Counted from the stretch's first letter, positions 18,236 through 26,540 are shown. The stretch: DNA of 64,000 bases from Chryseobacterium sp. HSC-36S06 (GCF_024171485.1 NZ_JALJZX010000001.1:620001-684000); one strand, 5' to 3'. Notes: generated from the letters alone by a model not told the origin. A program made the numbers and translations.

Positions 18236-18877
18236 ATGAAACAGATCAAATTATTTTCGCTGCTGCTTCTCATATTTTCAGGTGTGCTAAGTGCACAGAA
18301 AATCGGAGTTGTCGATACCGATTATATCCTGAGTAAAATGCCTCAGTACAAGGATGCGCAGGACAGGCTTAATGAGCAGATTGCCAACTGGCAGACCGAA
18401 ATCCAGACGTTACAGTCAGATTTTGATAAGAAAAAATCGCTGCTGGAAAATGAGAGAGTCCTTTTGGTAGGCGATCAGTTGAAACAGCGCGAAAAAGAAG
18501 TTGATGACCTTGATAAGAAAATCAAGAACATGATCAATAACCGTTTCGGTACTCTTGGTGAAATCAACAATGCAAGATCAAATCTCACCAAACCTTTTCA
18601 GGACCAGATATGGAACGCAATCCGTACAGTGTCAGAGAAAAACAGTTTGGGCATAGTTCTTGATAAAAGCAATAACATTAGTGTAATTTTCCTCGAAAAG
18701 CGTTACGATTATACAGATAAAGTGTTAGATTTGTTGCTGAAAAACTCAGGAACAAAAAGCCCGGAGAAGCCTGCAAGATCAGGAATGAGTGAGGCAGATG
18801 CAAAGGAGGAAAAATTAAGACTGTCTAGAGATAAAGAGAACAAGAACCCCGCTACGCAGTCTAGAAGATCAAAATAA
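18236..18877 (+). CDS. Skp/OmpH-family periplasmic chaperone, first copy
   Basis: 213 residues from the ATG at 18236, chosen because it starts a normal signal peptide (MKQIKLFSLLLLIFSGVLSAQ); the in-frame ATG at 18188 is inside bamA. The mature chain starts KIGVVDTDYILSKMPQYKDAQ and continues into a long charged coiled coil (about 35-125), as in OmpH/Skp chaperones that hold unfolded outer-membrane proteins. The acidic/basic C-terminal tail (about 175-213) is longer than in the second copy. It is 11 nt downstream of bamA and probably co-transcribed with it. Confidence 0.92.
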   Translation: MKQIKLFSLLLLIFSGVLSAQKIGVVDTDYILSKMPQYKDAQDRLNEQIANWQTEIQTLQSDFDKKKSLLENERVLLVGDQLKQREKEVDDLDKKIKNMINNRFGTLGEINNARSNLTKPFQDQIWNAIRTVSEKNSLGIVLDKSNNISVIFLEKRYDYTDKVLDLLLKNSGTKSPEKPARSGMSEADAKEEKLRLSRDKENKNPATQSRRSK

Positions 18878-18910
18878 ATTTAAACAACAATAAATTATTC
18901 AACCCCAATT

Positions 18911-19405
18911 ATGAAAAAATTAAGTGTATTATTTGCAGCAGTAATGATGTTGGTAACAGCAGGAGCAGTTAACGCTCAGAAAGTTGCATCTATGGATTAC
19001 GAAGCCGTATTGGCAGCAATGCCTGAAACTAAGAAAATGACCACAGATTTAGATACTTTCAGCAAAACTAAAGGTGACGAACTTCAGAAGCAGGCAGAGT
19101 CTTTCCAAAAAGAAGTTCAGCAATATCAGGCTGATGGTGCTAAAATGACAGAAGCTCAGAGAACTGCCAAAGAAGGTGAATTGCAGAAAAAACAGCAAAA
19201 TCTGCAGGCATTGCAACAAACTGCTCAACAAGATTTGGCTTCAAGAAGAGATGCAGCGGTAAAACCAATCATCGACAAACTGAACAATGCCGTTGCTAAA
19301 GTAGCTAAGGCAAACAGTTTTGATTTCATTATCGATTCTACAGCGTTAATCTACAAAGGTGGTCCGGACGCAACTCCGCTTGTAAAAAAAGAATTAGGTC
19401 TTTAA
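18911..19405 (+). CDS. Skp/OmpH-family periplasmic chaperone, second copy
   Basis: 164 residues. Signal peptide (MKKLSVLFAAVMMLVTAGAVNAQ), then KVASMDYEAVLAAMPETKKM and a Gln/Lys-rich coiled coil (about 40-125) with a C-terminal SFDFIIDSTALIYKGG segment that forms the body of the Skp trimer. It is close in layout to the gene directly upstream and is likely an old tandem duplicate. It ends the operon before the terminator at 19425. Confidence 0.93.
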   Translation: MKKLSVLFAAVMMLVTAGAVNAQKVASMDYEAVLAAMPETKKMTTDLDTFSKTKGDELQKQAESFQKEVQQYQADGAKMTEAQRTAKEGELQKKQQNLQALQQTAQQDLASRRDAAVKPIIDKLNNAVAKVAKANSFDFIIDSTALIYKGGPDATPLVKKELGL

Positions 19406-19424
19406 TAAACCCTTTCTATAACCT

Positions 19425-19456
19425 AAACCATCCCGATACTTTCAGGATGGTTTTTT
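19425..19456 (+). terminator. Terminator after the skp genes
   Basis: 9-bp stem AAACCATCC / GGATGGTTT (19425-19433, 19445-19453) with an 11-nt loop and a T run to 19456. Confidence 0.85.
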
Positions 19457-19463
19457 AATTTTG
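19456..19463 (+). promoter_or_regulatory. Possible -7 element overlapping the terminator tail
   Basis: TAATTTTG matches TAnnTTTG and ends 4 nt before the ATG at 19468. If used, transcription would start at or within the start codon and give a leaderless mRNA. No -33 TTTG was found, so this may be chance. Confidence 0.3.
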
Positions 19464-19467
19464 TAAA

Positions 19468-19956
19468 ATGGAAAAAGAAATTTCATCAGTAGAGAAAGTG
19501 CGCTTCAGCGACTGCGATCCTATTGGTCACCTTAATAATGTAAAATATCTGGAATACATGCTTAATGCAAGAGAAGATCATGTAGAAAGCGGTTACGGTT
19601 TTACTTACGAAGGCTATACCCGCCAGACCGGATGCACCTGGATTACCGTACAGAACGAAATTGCTTATCTCAAAGAAGTGCGTTATAACGCTAAAGTGCA
19701 GATTTCGAGCAAAACAATCGAACTGGGCGACCGGCTTTCGAAAGTCGAGATTCTAATGAAAAGCGAAGACGGAAAAACCATTCACAGCATACTGTGGCTT
19801 ACTGTAATCTATTTCAACATGAAAACACGCCGATCAGAATCACAGCCTGAAGAAACAAAAGACCTTTTCCGCAAATTTTTGCTAAATTTAGAGGAGAAAG
19901 ATTTCCAAAGCAGAGTCTCCTATTTTAGAAAACTGAATAAATCAGCCGCAAAATGA
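19468..19956 (+). CDS. 4HBT-family acyl-CoA thioesterase
   Basis: 162 residues. The hotdog-fold thioesterase signature FSDCDPIGHLNNVKYLEYM (about 13-31) contains the catalytic Asp and the HxN context of the YbgC/4HBT branch; EIAYLKEVRYNAKVQI and WLTVIYFNMKTRRS follow as the central strands. Such enzymes hydrolyse acyl-CoA thioesters in the cytoplasm; substrate chain length cannot be told. The stop overlaps the RfbD start by 4 nt (ATGA). Confidence 0.88.
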   Translation: MEKEISSVEKVRFSDCDPIGHLNNVKYLEYMLNAREDHVESGYGFTYEGYTRQTGCTWITVQNEIAYLKEVRYNAKVQISSKTIELGDRLSKVEILMKSEDGKTIHSILWLTVIYFNMKTRRSESQPEETKDLFRKFLLNLEEKDFQSRVSYFRKLNKSAAK

Positions 19957-20819
19957 CAAAAAGAATACTGATCATCGGAGGTAACGGACAGTTAGGGAAC
20001 TGTATCCGAAAGATTGCTCCTGACTTCGAAGACCGATACGAATTTAATTTTACAGATTCAGCAACGCTTGACATTACAGATGAGTCTGCAGTTTCAGATT
20101 TCTTCAATGACTTTAAACCGCATTTCTGTATTAATGCTTCCGCTTATACCGCTGTAGATCTGGCGGAAACAGAACCTGAAAAAGCATTCGCTGTAAATGC
20201 CGATGGAGTTGCAAATTTAGCCAATGCTTGTGCTGAACATAATTGCGTACTGATTCATGTTTCCACCGATTATGTTTTTGATGGTGAAACTAACATTTCC
20301 TATTCTGAAGATAATTTTACGAATCCGCAAGGCATTTACGGAGCCTCAAAATTGAAAGGTGAAGAACTCGCCATGGATATTAATCCGAAGACAGTGATTA
20401 TCCGCACATCGTGGCTGTATTCAGAGTTTAATAAAAATTTTGTGAAAACAATGCTGAACTTATTCTCCACTAAGGATGAATTGGGAATTGTTGCGGACCA
20501 GTTCGGTCAGCCTACCAATGCTAATGATTTGGCAGCAGCAATCATGGAAATCATTGGAACGGAACCGAAAACTTATGGCATTTTTCACTTTTCCAATTAT
20601 CCTGAAACAAACTGGTTCGGTTTTGCTGAAAAGATTGCAGAATTTTCAGATACGAAAATTAAACTCAATGCCATTACCACGCAAGATTTTCCTACGCCGG
20701 CAAAAAGGCCGAAACGAAGTACAATGGCTTTAGATAAAATAGAAAGTACTTACCGGATCGAACTGAATCATTGGGAGAATTCTCTTGAAGATTGCATACA
20801 AATTCTACAGAAATCATGA
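19953..20819 (+). CDS. rfbD: dTDP-4-dehydrorhamnose reductase
   Basis: 288 residues. An extended SDR of the RmlD type: the NAD(P)-binding GGNGQLG at about 9-15, NASAYTAVDLAETE, the STDYVFDG catalytic region, YGASKLKGE with the Tyr/Lys pair, and IRTSWLYSEFNKNFVKTM. It reduces dTDP-4-keto-6-deoxy-L-mannose to dTDP-L-rhamnose, a sugar donor for surface glycans. rfbA, rfbB and rfbC are not in the window, so the pathway is split. It overlaps both neighbours by 4 nt, an operon arrangement. Confidence 0.93.
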   Translation: MTKRILIIGGNGQLGNCIRKIAPDFEDRYEFNFTDSATLDITDESAVSDFFNDFKPHFCINASAYTAVDLAETEPEKAFAVNADGVANLANACAEHNCVLIHVSTDYVFDGETNISYSEDNFTNPQGIYGASKLKGEELAMDINPKTVIIRTSWLYSEFNKNFVKTMLNLFSTKDELGIVADQFGQPTNANDLAAAIMEIIGTEPKTYGIFHFSNYPETNWFGFAEKIAEFSDTKIKLNAITTQDFPTPAKRPKRSTMALDKIESTYRIELNHWENSLEDCIQILQKS

Positions 20820-21493
20820 AAAAATCAGTCTTTTTATATGTGATTCTGTTCAGCCAGATTTGGTTCGCGCAGAATGTAATGTTGAATAAAGTATCGAAAA
20901 CAAATTCGAACAGCGATAAGTTTCTTTATAAAATAAATCCAGAGGTAGTAACTTCAGAATACCTGGGCGAAATTGAAGTACAGGGATTTTCTGATGACGA
21001 TGTCAAAGTTTTCGGAATGATCTATAAAAAAGCCAAAGAAATCGGAGCAAATGCGTTCTCCATTAAGCCTTTTGAATCTGTGGAAGGTGGGCTGCAGAAA
21101 TTTGATCCGGCCCATTACAGGCTCAGTCTTTATTATGTTGCACCCGATCAGTTTCCAAAGGAAGACAATATTATTTATCTTATTGCCTCACCGTTTAAGG
21201 CACAGACGATCGCTATCAATAAAGCCAACAGGACTTTTCAGCCGCGTACATTTACAAGAATGACACTTACCCCAGGAGAAATTTATACCGTTTCCACTAG
21301 GAAGCTTTTAGGGTCAACCATCAAACTTTCTGCACAGGAAAACCAACCCGTGCAATTTTTTCAGTTTTCGGCCTTTTCAGTGAATTCTAATACTGATGGA
21401 AACGCTGGTATTAACCTAAAATCTGGAGATATTACCAGACTGGAGCAGTCTTATGCTCAGTTTTTAACCACCATTTATCAGTATCAGGACTAA
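20816..21493 (+). CDS. Secreted protein of unknown function
   Basis: 225 residues from the ATG at 20816, chosen over an in-frame TTG at 20792 because it overlaps the RfbD stop as ATGA and begins a clean signal peptide (MKKSVFLYVILFSQIWFAQ). The mature protein has no motif I recognise. It has KINPEVVTSEYLGEIEVQGF, then KAKEIGANAFSIKPF, which resembles a small alpha/beta unit seen in heavy-metal-binding YbjQ-like folds, but the similarity is weak. The C-terminal half is beta-rich. It lies between rfbD and bshB1 in the same direction. Confidence 0.7.
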   Translation: MKKSVFLYVILFSQIWFAQNVMLNKVSKTNSNSDKFLYKINPEVVTSEYLGEIEVQGFSDDDVKVFGMIYKKAKEIGANAFSIKPFESVEGGLQKFDPAHYRLSLYYVAPDQFPKEDNIIYLIASPFKAQTIAINKANRTFQPRTFTRMTLTPGEIYTVSTRKLLGSTIKLSAQENQPVQFFQFSAFSVNSNTDGNAGINLKSGDITRLEQSYAQFLTTIYQYQD

Positions 21494-21525
21494 TATTGCT
21501 GTAAATTATATAAAAAATTAGACAG

Positions 21526-22245
21526 ATGAAAGTAGATATTCTGGCCATTGGCGCCCATCCGGACGATGTAGAACTCGGTTGTGGAGGAACATTGGCTAAA
21601 TTAATTTCCGAAGGGAAAAAGGTTGCGATTGTTGATTTAACACAAGGCGAACTCGGTACACGCGGAACCAATATTACAAGAGCTGAAGAAGCCGCTGAAG
21701 CCTCTCAAATATTAGGGATTTCGGCGCGGGAGAATTTAAAAATGAAAGACGGTTTTATTCTCAATACTGAAGAGTATCAAATGCAGGTGGTGAAAATGAT
21801 CCGCAAGTATCAGCCCGAAATTGTTTTTGCTAACGCAATTGACGACAGACATCCCGATCATGCGAAAGCTTCGAAATTAGTTTCCGACGCATGTTTTCTT
21901 GCCGGATTGGTTAAGATTGAAACTGAACTTGAAGGTGAAAACCAACAACAGTGGCGGCCAAAGCAGGTTTTCCACTACATTCAATGGAAATATGTAACTC
22001 CGGAATTTGTGGTGGATATATCAGATTTCATGGAGAAAAAAATCGAAGCATGTCTGGCGTATAAAACCCAGTTTTACGACCCAAATTCCAATGAACCGAT
22101 GACTCCTATTGCGACGAAGGATTTTCTGGAGAGTTTAACTTACAGAGCTCAGGATTTAGGCAGATTATCGGGTGTTGACTTCGCTGAAGGTTTTACTTCG
22201 GAAAAGTTGCTTGCTTTCAAAAATTTTAACGGAATAGTTTTGTAA
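21526..22245 (+). CDS. bshB1: Bacillithiol biosynthesis deacetylase BshB1
   Basis: 239 residues. The PIG-L/LmbE zinc-dependent deacetylase motif AHPDD lies at 9-13, followed by GCGGTLAKL, DLTQGELGTRG (catalytic-loop region) and DDRHPDHAKA with the third metal-binding His. The FHYIQWKYVTPEFVVDIS and KTQFYDP segments match BshB1. It removes the acetyl group from GlcNAc-malate, the second step of bacillithiol synthesis; BshA (step 1) is at 32144. The tRNA-His promoter overlaps its last codons. Confidence 0.93.
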   Translation: MKVDILAIGAHPDDVELGCGGTLAKLISEGKKVAIVDLTQGELGTRGTNITRAEEAAEASQILGISARENLKMKDGFILNTEEYQMQVVKMIRKYQPEIVFANAIDDRHPDHAKASKLVSDACFLAGLVKIETELEGENQQQWRPKQVFHYIQWKYVTPEFVVDISDFMEKKIEACLAYKTQFYDPNSNEPMTPIATKDFLESLTYRAQDLGRLSGVDFAEGFTSEKLLAFKNFNGIVL

Positions 22246-22268
22246 TTTCTCGAAAAACTCTATATTTG
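22239..22268 (+). promoter_or_regulatory. Promoter of tRNA-His
   Basis: -33 TTTG at 22239-22242 and -7 TATATTTG at 22261-22268, spacer 18 nt. This is a full match to the Bacteroidota consensus, 11 nt before the tRNA. The -33 element overlaps the stop end of bshB1. Confidence 0.85.
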
Positions 22269-22279
22269 CAACCTCAAAC

Positions 22280-22354
22280 GGTGATTGTAGCTCAGTTGGT
22301 TAGAGCGCCGGATTGTGGTTCCGGAGGTCGGGGGTTCGAGACCCCTCATTCACC
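22280..22354 (+). tRNA. tRNA-His (GTG)
   Basis: Cloverleaf read by eye: D-arm GCTC...GAGC, anticodon stem CCGGA/TCCGG around loop TTGTGGT (anticodon GTG), T-arm GGGGG TTCGAGA CCCCT. The G at 22280 is the tRNA-His-specific G-1, facing C73. One mismatch (T5-T68) sits in the acceptor stem. CCA is not encoded. Confidence 0.95.
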
Positions 22355-22359
22355 CACTT

Positions 22360-22390
22360 AAAACGCATTGATTTTCAGTGCGTTTTTTTT
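22360..22390 (+). terminator. Terminator of tRNA-His
   Basis: 11-bp stem AAAACGCATTG / CAGTGCGTTTT (one G-T pair) with loop ATTTT, continuing into eight T residues. Confidence 0.9.
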
Positions 22391-22430
22391 GTTTTATACT
22401 TCTAATTTCATTCTACTTGAATAAGCAAAT

Positions 22431-22460
22431 AAAAAAAGCATCCTGAATGGGATGCTTTTT
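22431..22460 (-). terminator. Terminator of the PUR-family gene
   Basis: 11-bp inverted repeat AAAAAGCATCC / GGATGCTTTTT with a 6-nt loop. Read on the minus strand it is followed by TTTTTTTATTTG, just after the stop codon at 22466. Confidence 0.85.
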
Positions 22461-22465
22461 ATTTA

Positions 22466-22801
22466 TTAAACTTCGTCGTCGGATTCAATGGTGAATGAAC
22501 GGCTTTTAAAATCTTTGTCGTGTCTCTCAGAAATTACGTCTTCACCTTTCTGGCTGATGATAAAGTCTGTAGATTCTCTGAACATGTCCTCGAAACTTTT
22601 GAAATCTTCTTTGTAGAGATAGATTTTATGCTTTTCGAAAGTCGCTTCTCCGTTTTCCCCAAAATTCTTTTTGCTTTCGGTGATTGTCAGATAATAGTCT
22701 CCCGCTTTAGTTTCACGAACATCAAAGAAATATGTTCTTCTTCCTGCTTTCAACACCTTTGTGAAAATTTCATTTTCGTGGCGTTCCTTGTAATCACTCA
22801 T
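22466..22801 (-). CDS. PUR-family nucleic-acid-binding protein (DUF3276)
   Basis: 111 residues. The sequence ENEIFTKVLKAGRRTYFFDVRETKAG, then YYLTITESKK and KIYLYKEDFKSFEDMF, is the PUR-alpha-like repeat found as a single copy in Bacteroidota and spirochetes. These form a dimeric single-stranded DNA/RNA-binding module. The C-terminus is acidic (FTIESDDEV). The gene is a single transcription unit with its own strong promoter and terminator. The cellular role in bacteria is not established. Confidence 0.9.
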   Translation of the reverse strand: MSDYKERHENEIFTKVLKAGRRTYFFDVRETKAGDYYLTITESKKNFGENGEATFEKHKIYLYKEDFKSFEDMFRESTDFIISQKGEDVISERHDKDFKSRSFTIESDDEV

Positions 22802-22831
22802 TTGTAGCTATTTTTTCAAATCTTATTTAAA

Positions 22832-22861
22832 CAAATATAAAAGATTTCTTTTAATTGCAAA
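22832..22861 (-). promoter_or_regulatory. Promoter of the PUR-family gene
   Basis: Minus strand: -7 TATATTTG (complement of 22832-22839) and -33 TTTG (complement of 22858-22861), spacer 18 nt. Consensus match, with a predicted leader of about 25 nt. Confidence 0.8.
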
Positions 22862-22916
22862 ATAATTAATCGGTTTTTGTTAACAAAAATGAATTATAAG
22901 TAACGAATCCGCATTT

Positions 22917-24578
22917 TTATGCTGATGCTGTCGTTTCTACTTTAGTGAGATTCAATATTTTATCTGCACGTTTTGCGCTGCTTTCGCGGTGCGTAATAAT
23001 GATCGAACTGCTTTTCTGGATTTCGTTTTCGATATTCTGAAGAATGTTTTCCTCGGTTTCAGTATCCAACGCCGACAGAGAATCATCAAAAATCAAAATC
23101 TTCGGTTCCTTAATCAGGGCTCTGGCGATACAGATCCTTTGTTTCTGGCCTCCGGAAAGCATTACACCTCTTTCCCCAACCATTGTTTTGTACTGATCTT
23201 TGAATTCTACAATATTCTTATGAACATCCGCCTTTTTTGCATATTGTTCGACGAGTTTTAAAGAGGGCTTGTCCACCGCAAAACCGATATTGTTTTCGAT
23301 CGTATCTGAAAACAGAAAACTTTCCTGAGGAATATATCCTATATGTCGGCGGTAGTTTTCCAGATTGTGTTCTTTCAGGTTTTTGCCGTCAACCAGAATT
23401 TCCCCTTCCGACGGGTCAATCAGTCGGCAGAGTAAAAGTGCTACGGTTGATTTTCCGCTGCCCGTTTTTCCCATTATCGCAAGTGATTTCCCAGCTTCGA
23501 TGGTAAAGCTTAAATTTTCTAAAGCTTTAATCCCTGTATTCGGATAAACGTAGGATACATTTCGGAATTCAATATCTCCTTTGATAGGATAGATTTCGTG
23601 ATTGGTATTAATGATGTCGGTTTTCATGTCCAGAAATTCGTTAATCCTTGCCATCGAAGCATCAGCTCTCTGGTTTACCGATGTAACCCAGCCGACCATT
23701 GAAAATGGCCAGATCAGAATATTGATATACATGAAAAAGTCAGCAATTTTCCCTACAGACAGTTCGTTGTTAAGATATTTTTGTCCGCCGATTACCAGAA
23801 TCACTACATTCAGAAGCCCAATTACAAAAAGAATAATGGTAAAAAAATAAGCTTCGGTTTTCGCCAGATCCAGAGCTTTATCCTGATAGTCTTTAACTTT
23901 TATTCCGTAATTTTTCTCAATATACTTTTCCTTGGCAAAAAACTTCACCACGCGGATTCCGGAGAAACTGTCCTGCACGAAGGTCGAAATCGCAGACTGG
24001 CTTTTCTGCATGATTTTCGATTTGTGATTGATGATCGAACTTACTTTATAAATAACGTATGAGAGAATAGGAAGTGGAACCAACGACCACAGCGTCATAG
24101 AAACATCAGTTTTCAGCATATAAATGCTTGTAATAATGAGCAAAATTATGAGGTTCACTACATACATTACCCCTGGTCCCAAATACATTCTCACCGCGAC
24201 AACATCTTCGCTGAGCCGGTTCATTAAGTCACCGGTTGTGGTTTTTTTAAAGTCGGTTAAAGACAGTTCCTGATAATGGGTGTAAATTTTATTTTTCAGT
24301 TCATATTCAATTTTCCGTGAAGCAACAATGATGGTTTGCCGCATCATGAAAGTGAAAAAACCTGTGAGTATTGATGAAACAACGATAATCGCTACGTAAA
24401 TCAGTACCTGTTTGTTAAATCCCTGATTTGCGGTTTGTGCAATCTGGTCCACAGATTTCCCTACGAACTGCACCTTATAAATACTGAAGAAGTTGCTGGC
24501 GATAATAAACAGGAATCCCCAAAACAGCAGGATGCGGTGTTTCCAGAAATAGGGGTTCAGGGTTTTCAGTGCGTTCAT
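22917..24578 (-). CDS. ABC exporter half-transporter (MdlA/MsbA-like) with non-canonical Walker B
   Basis: 553 residues from the ATG at 24578 (MNALKTLNPYFWKHR); reading further upstream gives a non-homologous extension. The N-terminal membrane domain has six helices (about 18-310). The nucleotide-binding domain has Walker A GKTGSGKST, signature LSGGQKQRICIARAL, Walker B ILIFDDSLSALD and a switch His in ITHRESS. The residue after Walker B, normally catalytic Glu, is Asp, as in the degenerate half of heterodimeric exporters of the MdlA/YheI kind. No partner half-transporter is adjacent. Substrate is unknown: lipid, drug or peptide. Confidence 0.88.
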   Translation of the reverse strand: MNALKTLNPYFWKHRILLFWGFLFIIASNFFSIYKVQFVGKSVDQIAQTANQGFNKQVLIYVAIIVVSSILTGFFTFMMRQTIIVASRKIEYELKNKIYTHYQELSLTDFKKTTTGDLMNRLSEDVVAVRMYLGPGVMYVVNLIILLIITSIYMLKTDVSMTLWSLVPLPILSYVIYKVSSIINHKSKIMQKSQSAISTFVQDSFSGIRVVKFFAKEKYIEKNYGIKVKDYQDKALDLAKTEAYFFTIILFVIGLLNVVILVIGGQKYLNNELSVGKIADFFMYINILIWPFSMVGWVTSVNQRADASMARINEFLDMKTDIINTNHEIYPIKGDIEFRNVSYVYPNTGIKALENLSFTIEAGKSLAIMGKTGSGKSTVALLLCRLIDPSEGEILVDGKNLKEHNLENYRRHIGYIPQESFLFSDTIENNIGFAVDKPSLKLVEQYAKKADVHKNIVEFKDQYKTMVGERGVMLSGGQKQRICIARALIKEPKILIFDDSLSALDTETEENILQNIENEIQKSSSIIITHRESSAKRADKILNLTKVETTASA

Positions 24579-24626
24579 AAATGGGCTTTTGGCTTTGGGA
24601 ATTTTTTGAGGAAAATTTTCCTGATG

Positions 24627-24634
24627 CAAAAGTA
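24627..24634 (-). promoter_or_regulatory. -7 element for the ABC exporter
   Basis: Minus strand TACTTTTG, matching TAnnTTTG, about 50 nt upstream of the start codon at 24578. No clear -33 element. Confidence 0.5.
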
Positions 24635-24709
24635 ATAAATTGAAAACTGATCGCGCATTTTTATTGAAATTCAAGACGCCAAGCGGGAGAGCAGTTTGCA
24701 AAAAAATGT

Positions 24710-24717
24710 TATCTTTG
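24710..24717 (+). promoter_or_regulatory. -7 element for nusB-DUF1573-yajC
   Basis: TATCTTTG matches TAnnTTTG and lies 22 nt before the ATG at 24740. The nearest TTTG upstream (24695-24698) is too close to be a standard -33. Confidence 0.5.
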
Positions 24718-24739
24718 CACGCATAAAAAGCTCTTTGAA

Positions 24740-25645
24740 ATGTTAGGAAGAAGACAAATCCGTGAAAAAGTTGTAGAATCGGTATATTCATATTACCAAA
24801 ACCCTGTAAAAGCTGATGTTTTAGAGAAAAACATGTTTTTACAAATCGAGAAAATCTATCACCTGTATATCTACCAGCTGAATTTTCTGGTAGCCCTGAA
24901 AGCACTGGCGGAAAGACAGATTGAGATTGGTAAAAACAAATACATCAAGACCGAGGATAATGTAAATCCCAACCAGAAATTCATCAACAATAAAGTTTTG
25001 AATATGCTGGAAGAGAATACCGAAAGGCTTTCTTTCACCTCAAAGCATCAGGAGCTGAAATGGGATCTGCACGATGAGCTATTAGTGAAGACTTTCCAGC
25101 GCATGACTGCGGGGAAGCGCTATCAGGATTTCATGAAAGAAGAAGGAACTTCTTTTGAAGAAGATCAAAAATTCATAGGTAAATTATTTCTTAGATATAT
25201 TGCAGAGAATGAAGATTTTCATGATTATATCGAAGGTAAAGAATTGAGTTGGGCTGATGATTTCCACATTTCAAATTCCATGATTCAGAAGACCATCGGG
25301 TTTTTTAAGGAGAATGAACCCAGCCATACTTTAATTAAGATGATTAAAGATGAAGAAGACCGCGAATTTGCAGGAAGGCTTTTAAAACAGACCCTCAACC
25401 ACTGGGAAGAAAGCGAGAAAAAACTCGAAGGCAGACTTGAAAACTGGGACATCGAAAGAATTTCGCTCATCGATAAAATCATCCTGGTTACCGCAATCTG
25501 CGAACTCGATTATTTTCCGCTTACGCCAGGCAGAGTAATTATCAATGAGTATATTGAGATCTCGAAAGTTTTTTCTACGGACCGTTCCAACATTTTCATC
25601 AATGGAATTTTAGATAAGTATACCAAAGATATTAATAGAAATTAG
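24740..25645 (+). CDS. nusB: Transcription antitermination factor NusB (long form)
   Basis: 301 residues, about twice the size of E. coli NusB, as usual in Bacteroidota. The N-terminus LGRRQIREKVVESVYSYYQ is NusB-like. The C-terminal half holds the compact helical domain (WDIERISLIDKIILVTAICEL, GRVIINEYIEISKVFS, FINGILDKYTKD) that binds boxA RNA and NusE in rRNA antitermination. The middle (about 90-200) is a lineage-specific helical insertion. It is followed 9 nt later by a DUF1573 gene and then yajC. Confidence 0.94.
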   Translation: MLGRRQIREKVVESVYSYYQNPVKADVLEKNMFLQIEKIYHLYIYQLNFLVALKALAERQIEIGKNKYIKTEDNVNPNQKFINNKVLNMLEENTERLSFTSKHQELKWDLHDELLVKTFQRMTAGKRYQDFMKEEGTSFEEDQKFIGKLFLRYIAENEDFHDYIEGKELSWADDFHISNSMIQKTIGFFKENEPSHTLIKMIKDEEDREFAGRLLKQTLNHWEESEKKLEGRLENWDIERISLIDKIILVTAICELDYFPLTPGRVIINEYIEISKVFSTDRSNIFINGILDKYTKDINRN

Positions 25646-25654
25646 TAAGAATTT

Positions 25655-26137
25655 ATGAAAAATTTAGTGAAATTATTACCGTTTGTTGCGGCACTCGCTT
25701 TAGTAAGCTGCAAGAAAGACCAGGCCGCTGATCAATTGGTTGTTGAGGAAACTACACAGGCAGCAGTTGCTCCAGAGGTAGCTCAGGAAGCTGCGCCGAT
25801 AGCACCTGCTGCACAAACAGGTCCTGCAACAACTGTTGCACTCTCAGAAGCTAATTTTGCTTTTGGGAAAATTAAAAAAGGTGACAAAGTAGAGCATGTA
25901 TATGAAGTTACCAATACCGGAGCAAATCCTTTGGTGATTTCTGAAGTAAAACCTGCTTGTGGATGTACCGTTCCGGATTATACTAAAGAGCCAATTCTTC
26001 CTGGACAAAAAGGTAAAATTACCCTTAAGTTCGATTCTGCAAGTTTCGACGGATTGGTAAGCAAGCAGGCTGAAGTGTATGCCAACGTAGAAAAATCACC
26101 TATCGTGATTAGTTTCTCAGCAGATATTCAGCCCTAA
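25655..26137 (+). CDS. DUF1573 lipoprotein
   Basis: 160 residues. A lipoprotein signal with lipobox LVSC (Cys near 19) is followed by an Ala/Pro/Glu-rich linker (about 25-65) and a DUF1573 domain: FGKIKKGDKVEHVYEVTNTG, then NPLVISEVKPACGCTVPDY with the typical CGC motif, and PGQKGKITLKFDS. This is an Ig-like (ASH-type) beta sandwich found in many Bacteroidota envelope proteins. Specific function is unknown. It sits between nusB and yajC, a conserved flavobacterial order. Confidence 0.9.
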   Translation: MKNLVKLLPFVAALALVSCKKDQAADQLVVEETTQAAVAPEVAQEAAPIAPAAQTGPATTVALSEANFAFGKIKKGDKVEHVYEVTNTGANPLVISEVKPACGCTVPDYTKEPILPGQKGKITLKFDSASFDGLVSKQAEVYANVEKSPIVISFSADIQP

Positions 26138-26156
26138 TTATTTAAATTAAATTAAT

Positions 26157-26486
26157 ATGATAGCTATATTTTTACAGGCTGCGCAACCGGAAGGTTCTAT
26201 GATGCCAACAATGATTATGATGGGCCTTATGTTCGTTGGATTTTATTTTCTGATGATTCGCCCACAGATGAGAAAGGCCAAGCAGGAAAAAGGTTTCCAG
26301 GAAACCCTGAAAGTTGGGAGCAGAGTAGTAACCACTTCAGGAATGCACGGCAGAATTGCACAGATTCAGGATGATGGCGTAGTAATTGAAACGCTTTCAG
26401 GAAAATTAAAATTCGAGAAAGCAGCAATTTCGAGAGAATTTACGCAGCAGCGTTTCCCTGATTCAGCGCCGGACGATAAGAAGTAA
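26157..26486 (+). CDS. yajC: Preprotein translocase subunit YajC
   Basis: 109 residues. One N-terminal membrane helix (MMPTMIMMGLMFVGFYFLMI) with the family motif FYFLMIRPQMRKAKQ, then KVGSRVVTTSGMHGRIAQI, typical of YajC, which associates with SecDF and the Sec translocon in the inner membrane. It is last in the nusB operon, before the terminator at 26506. Confidence 0.95.
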   Translation: MIAIFLQAAQPEGSMMPTMIMMGLMFVGFYFLMIRPQMRKAKQEKGFQETLKVGSRVVTTSGMHGRIAQIQDDGVVIETLSGKLKFEKAAISREFTQQRFPDSAPDDKK

Positions 26487-26505
26487 ATTTTTTATATACA
26501 GATAA

Positions 26506-26540
26506 AAAGAGCAGCCATTTTTGGGTGCTCTTTATTTTTT
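26506..26540 (+). terminator. Terminator after yajC
   Basis: 8-bp outer stem AAAGAGCA / TGCTCTTT, one mismatch, inner CCA/TGG, then a T-rich tract to about 26540. Confidence 0.8.

Noticed and set aside
22280-22354. A degenerate tRNA-His because of the T5-T68 mismatch.
   Set aside because: All other arms, G-1/C73 identity, promoter and terminator are intact, so it is treated as functional.
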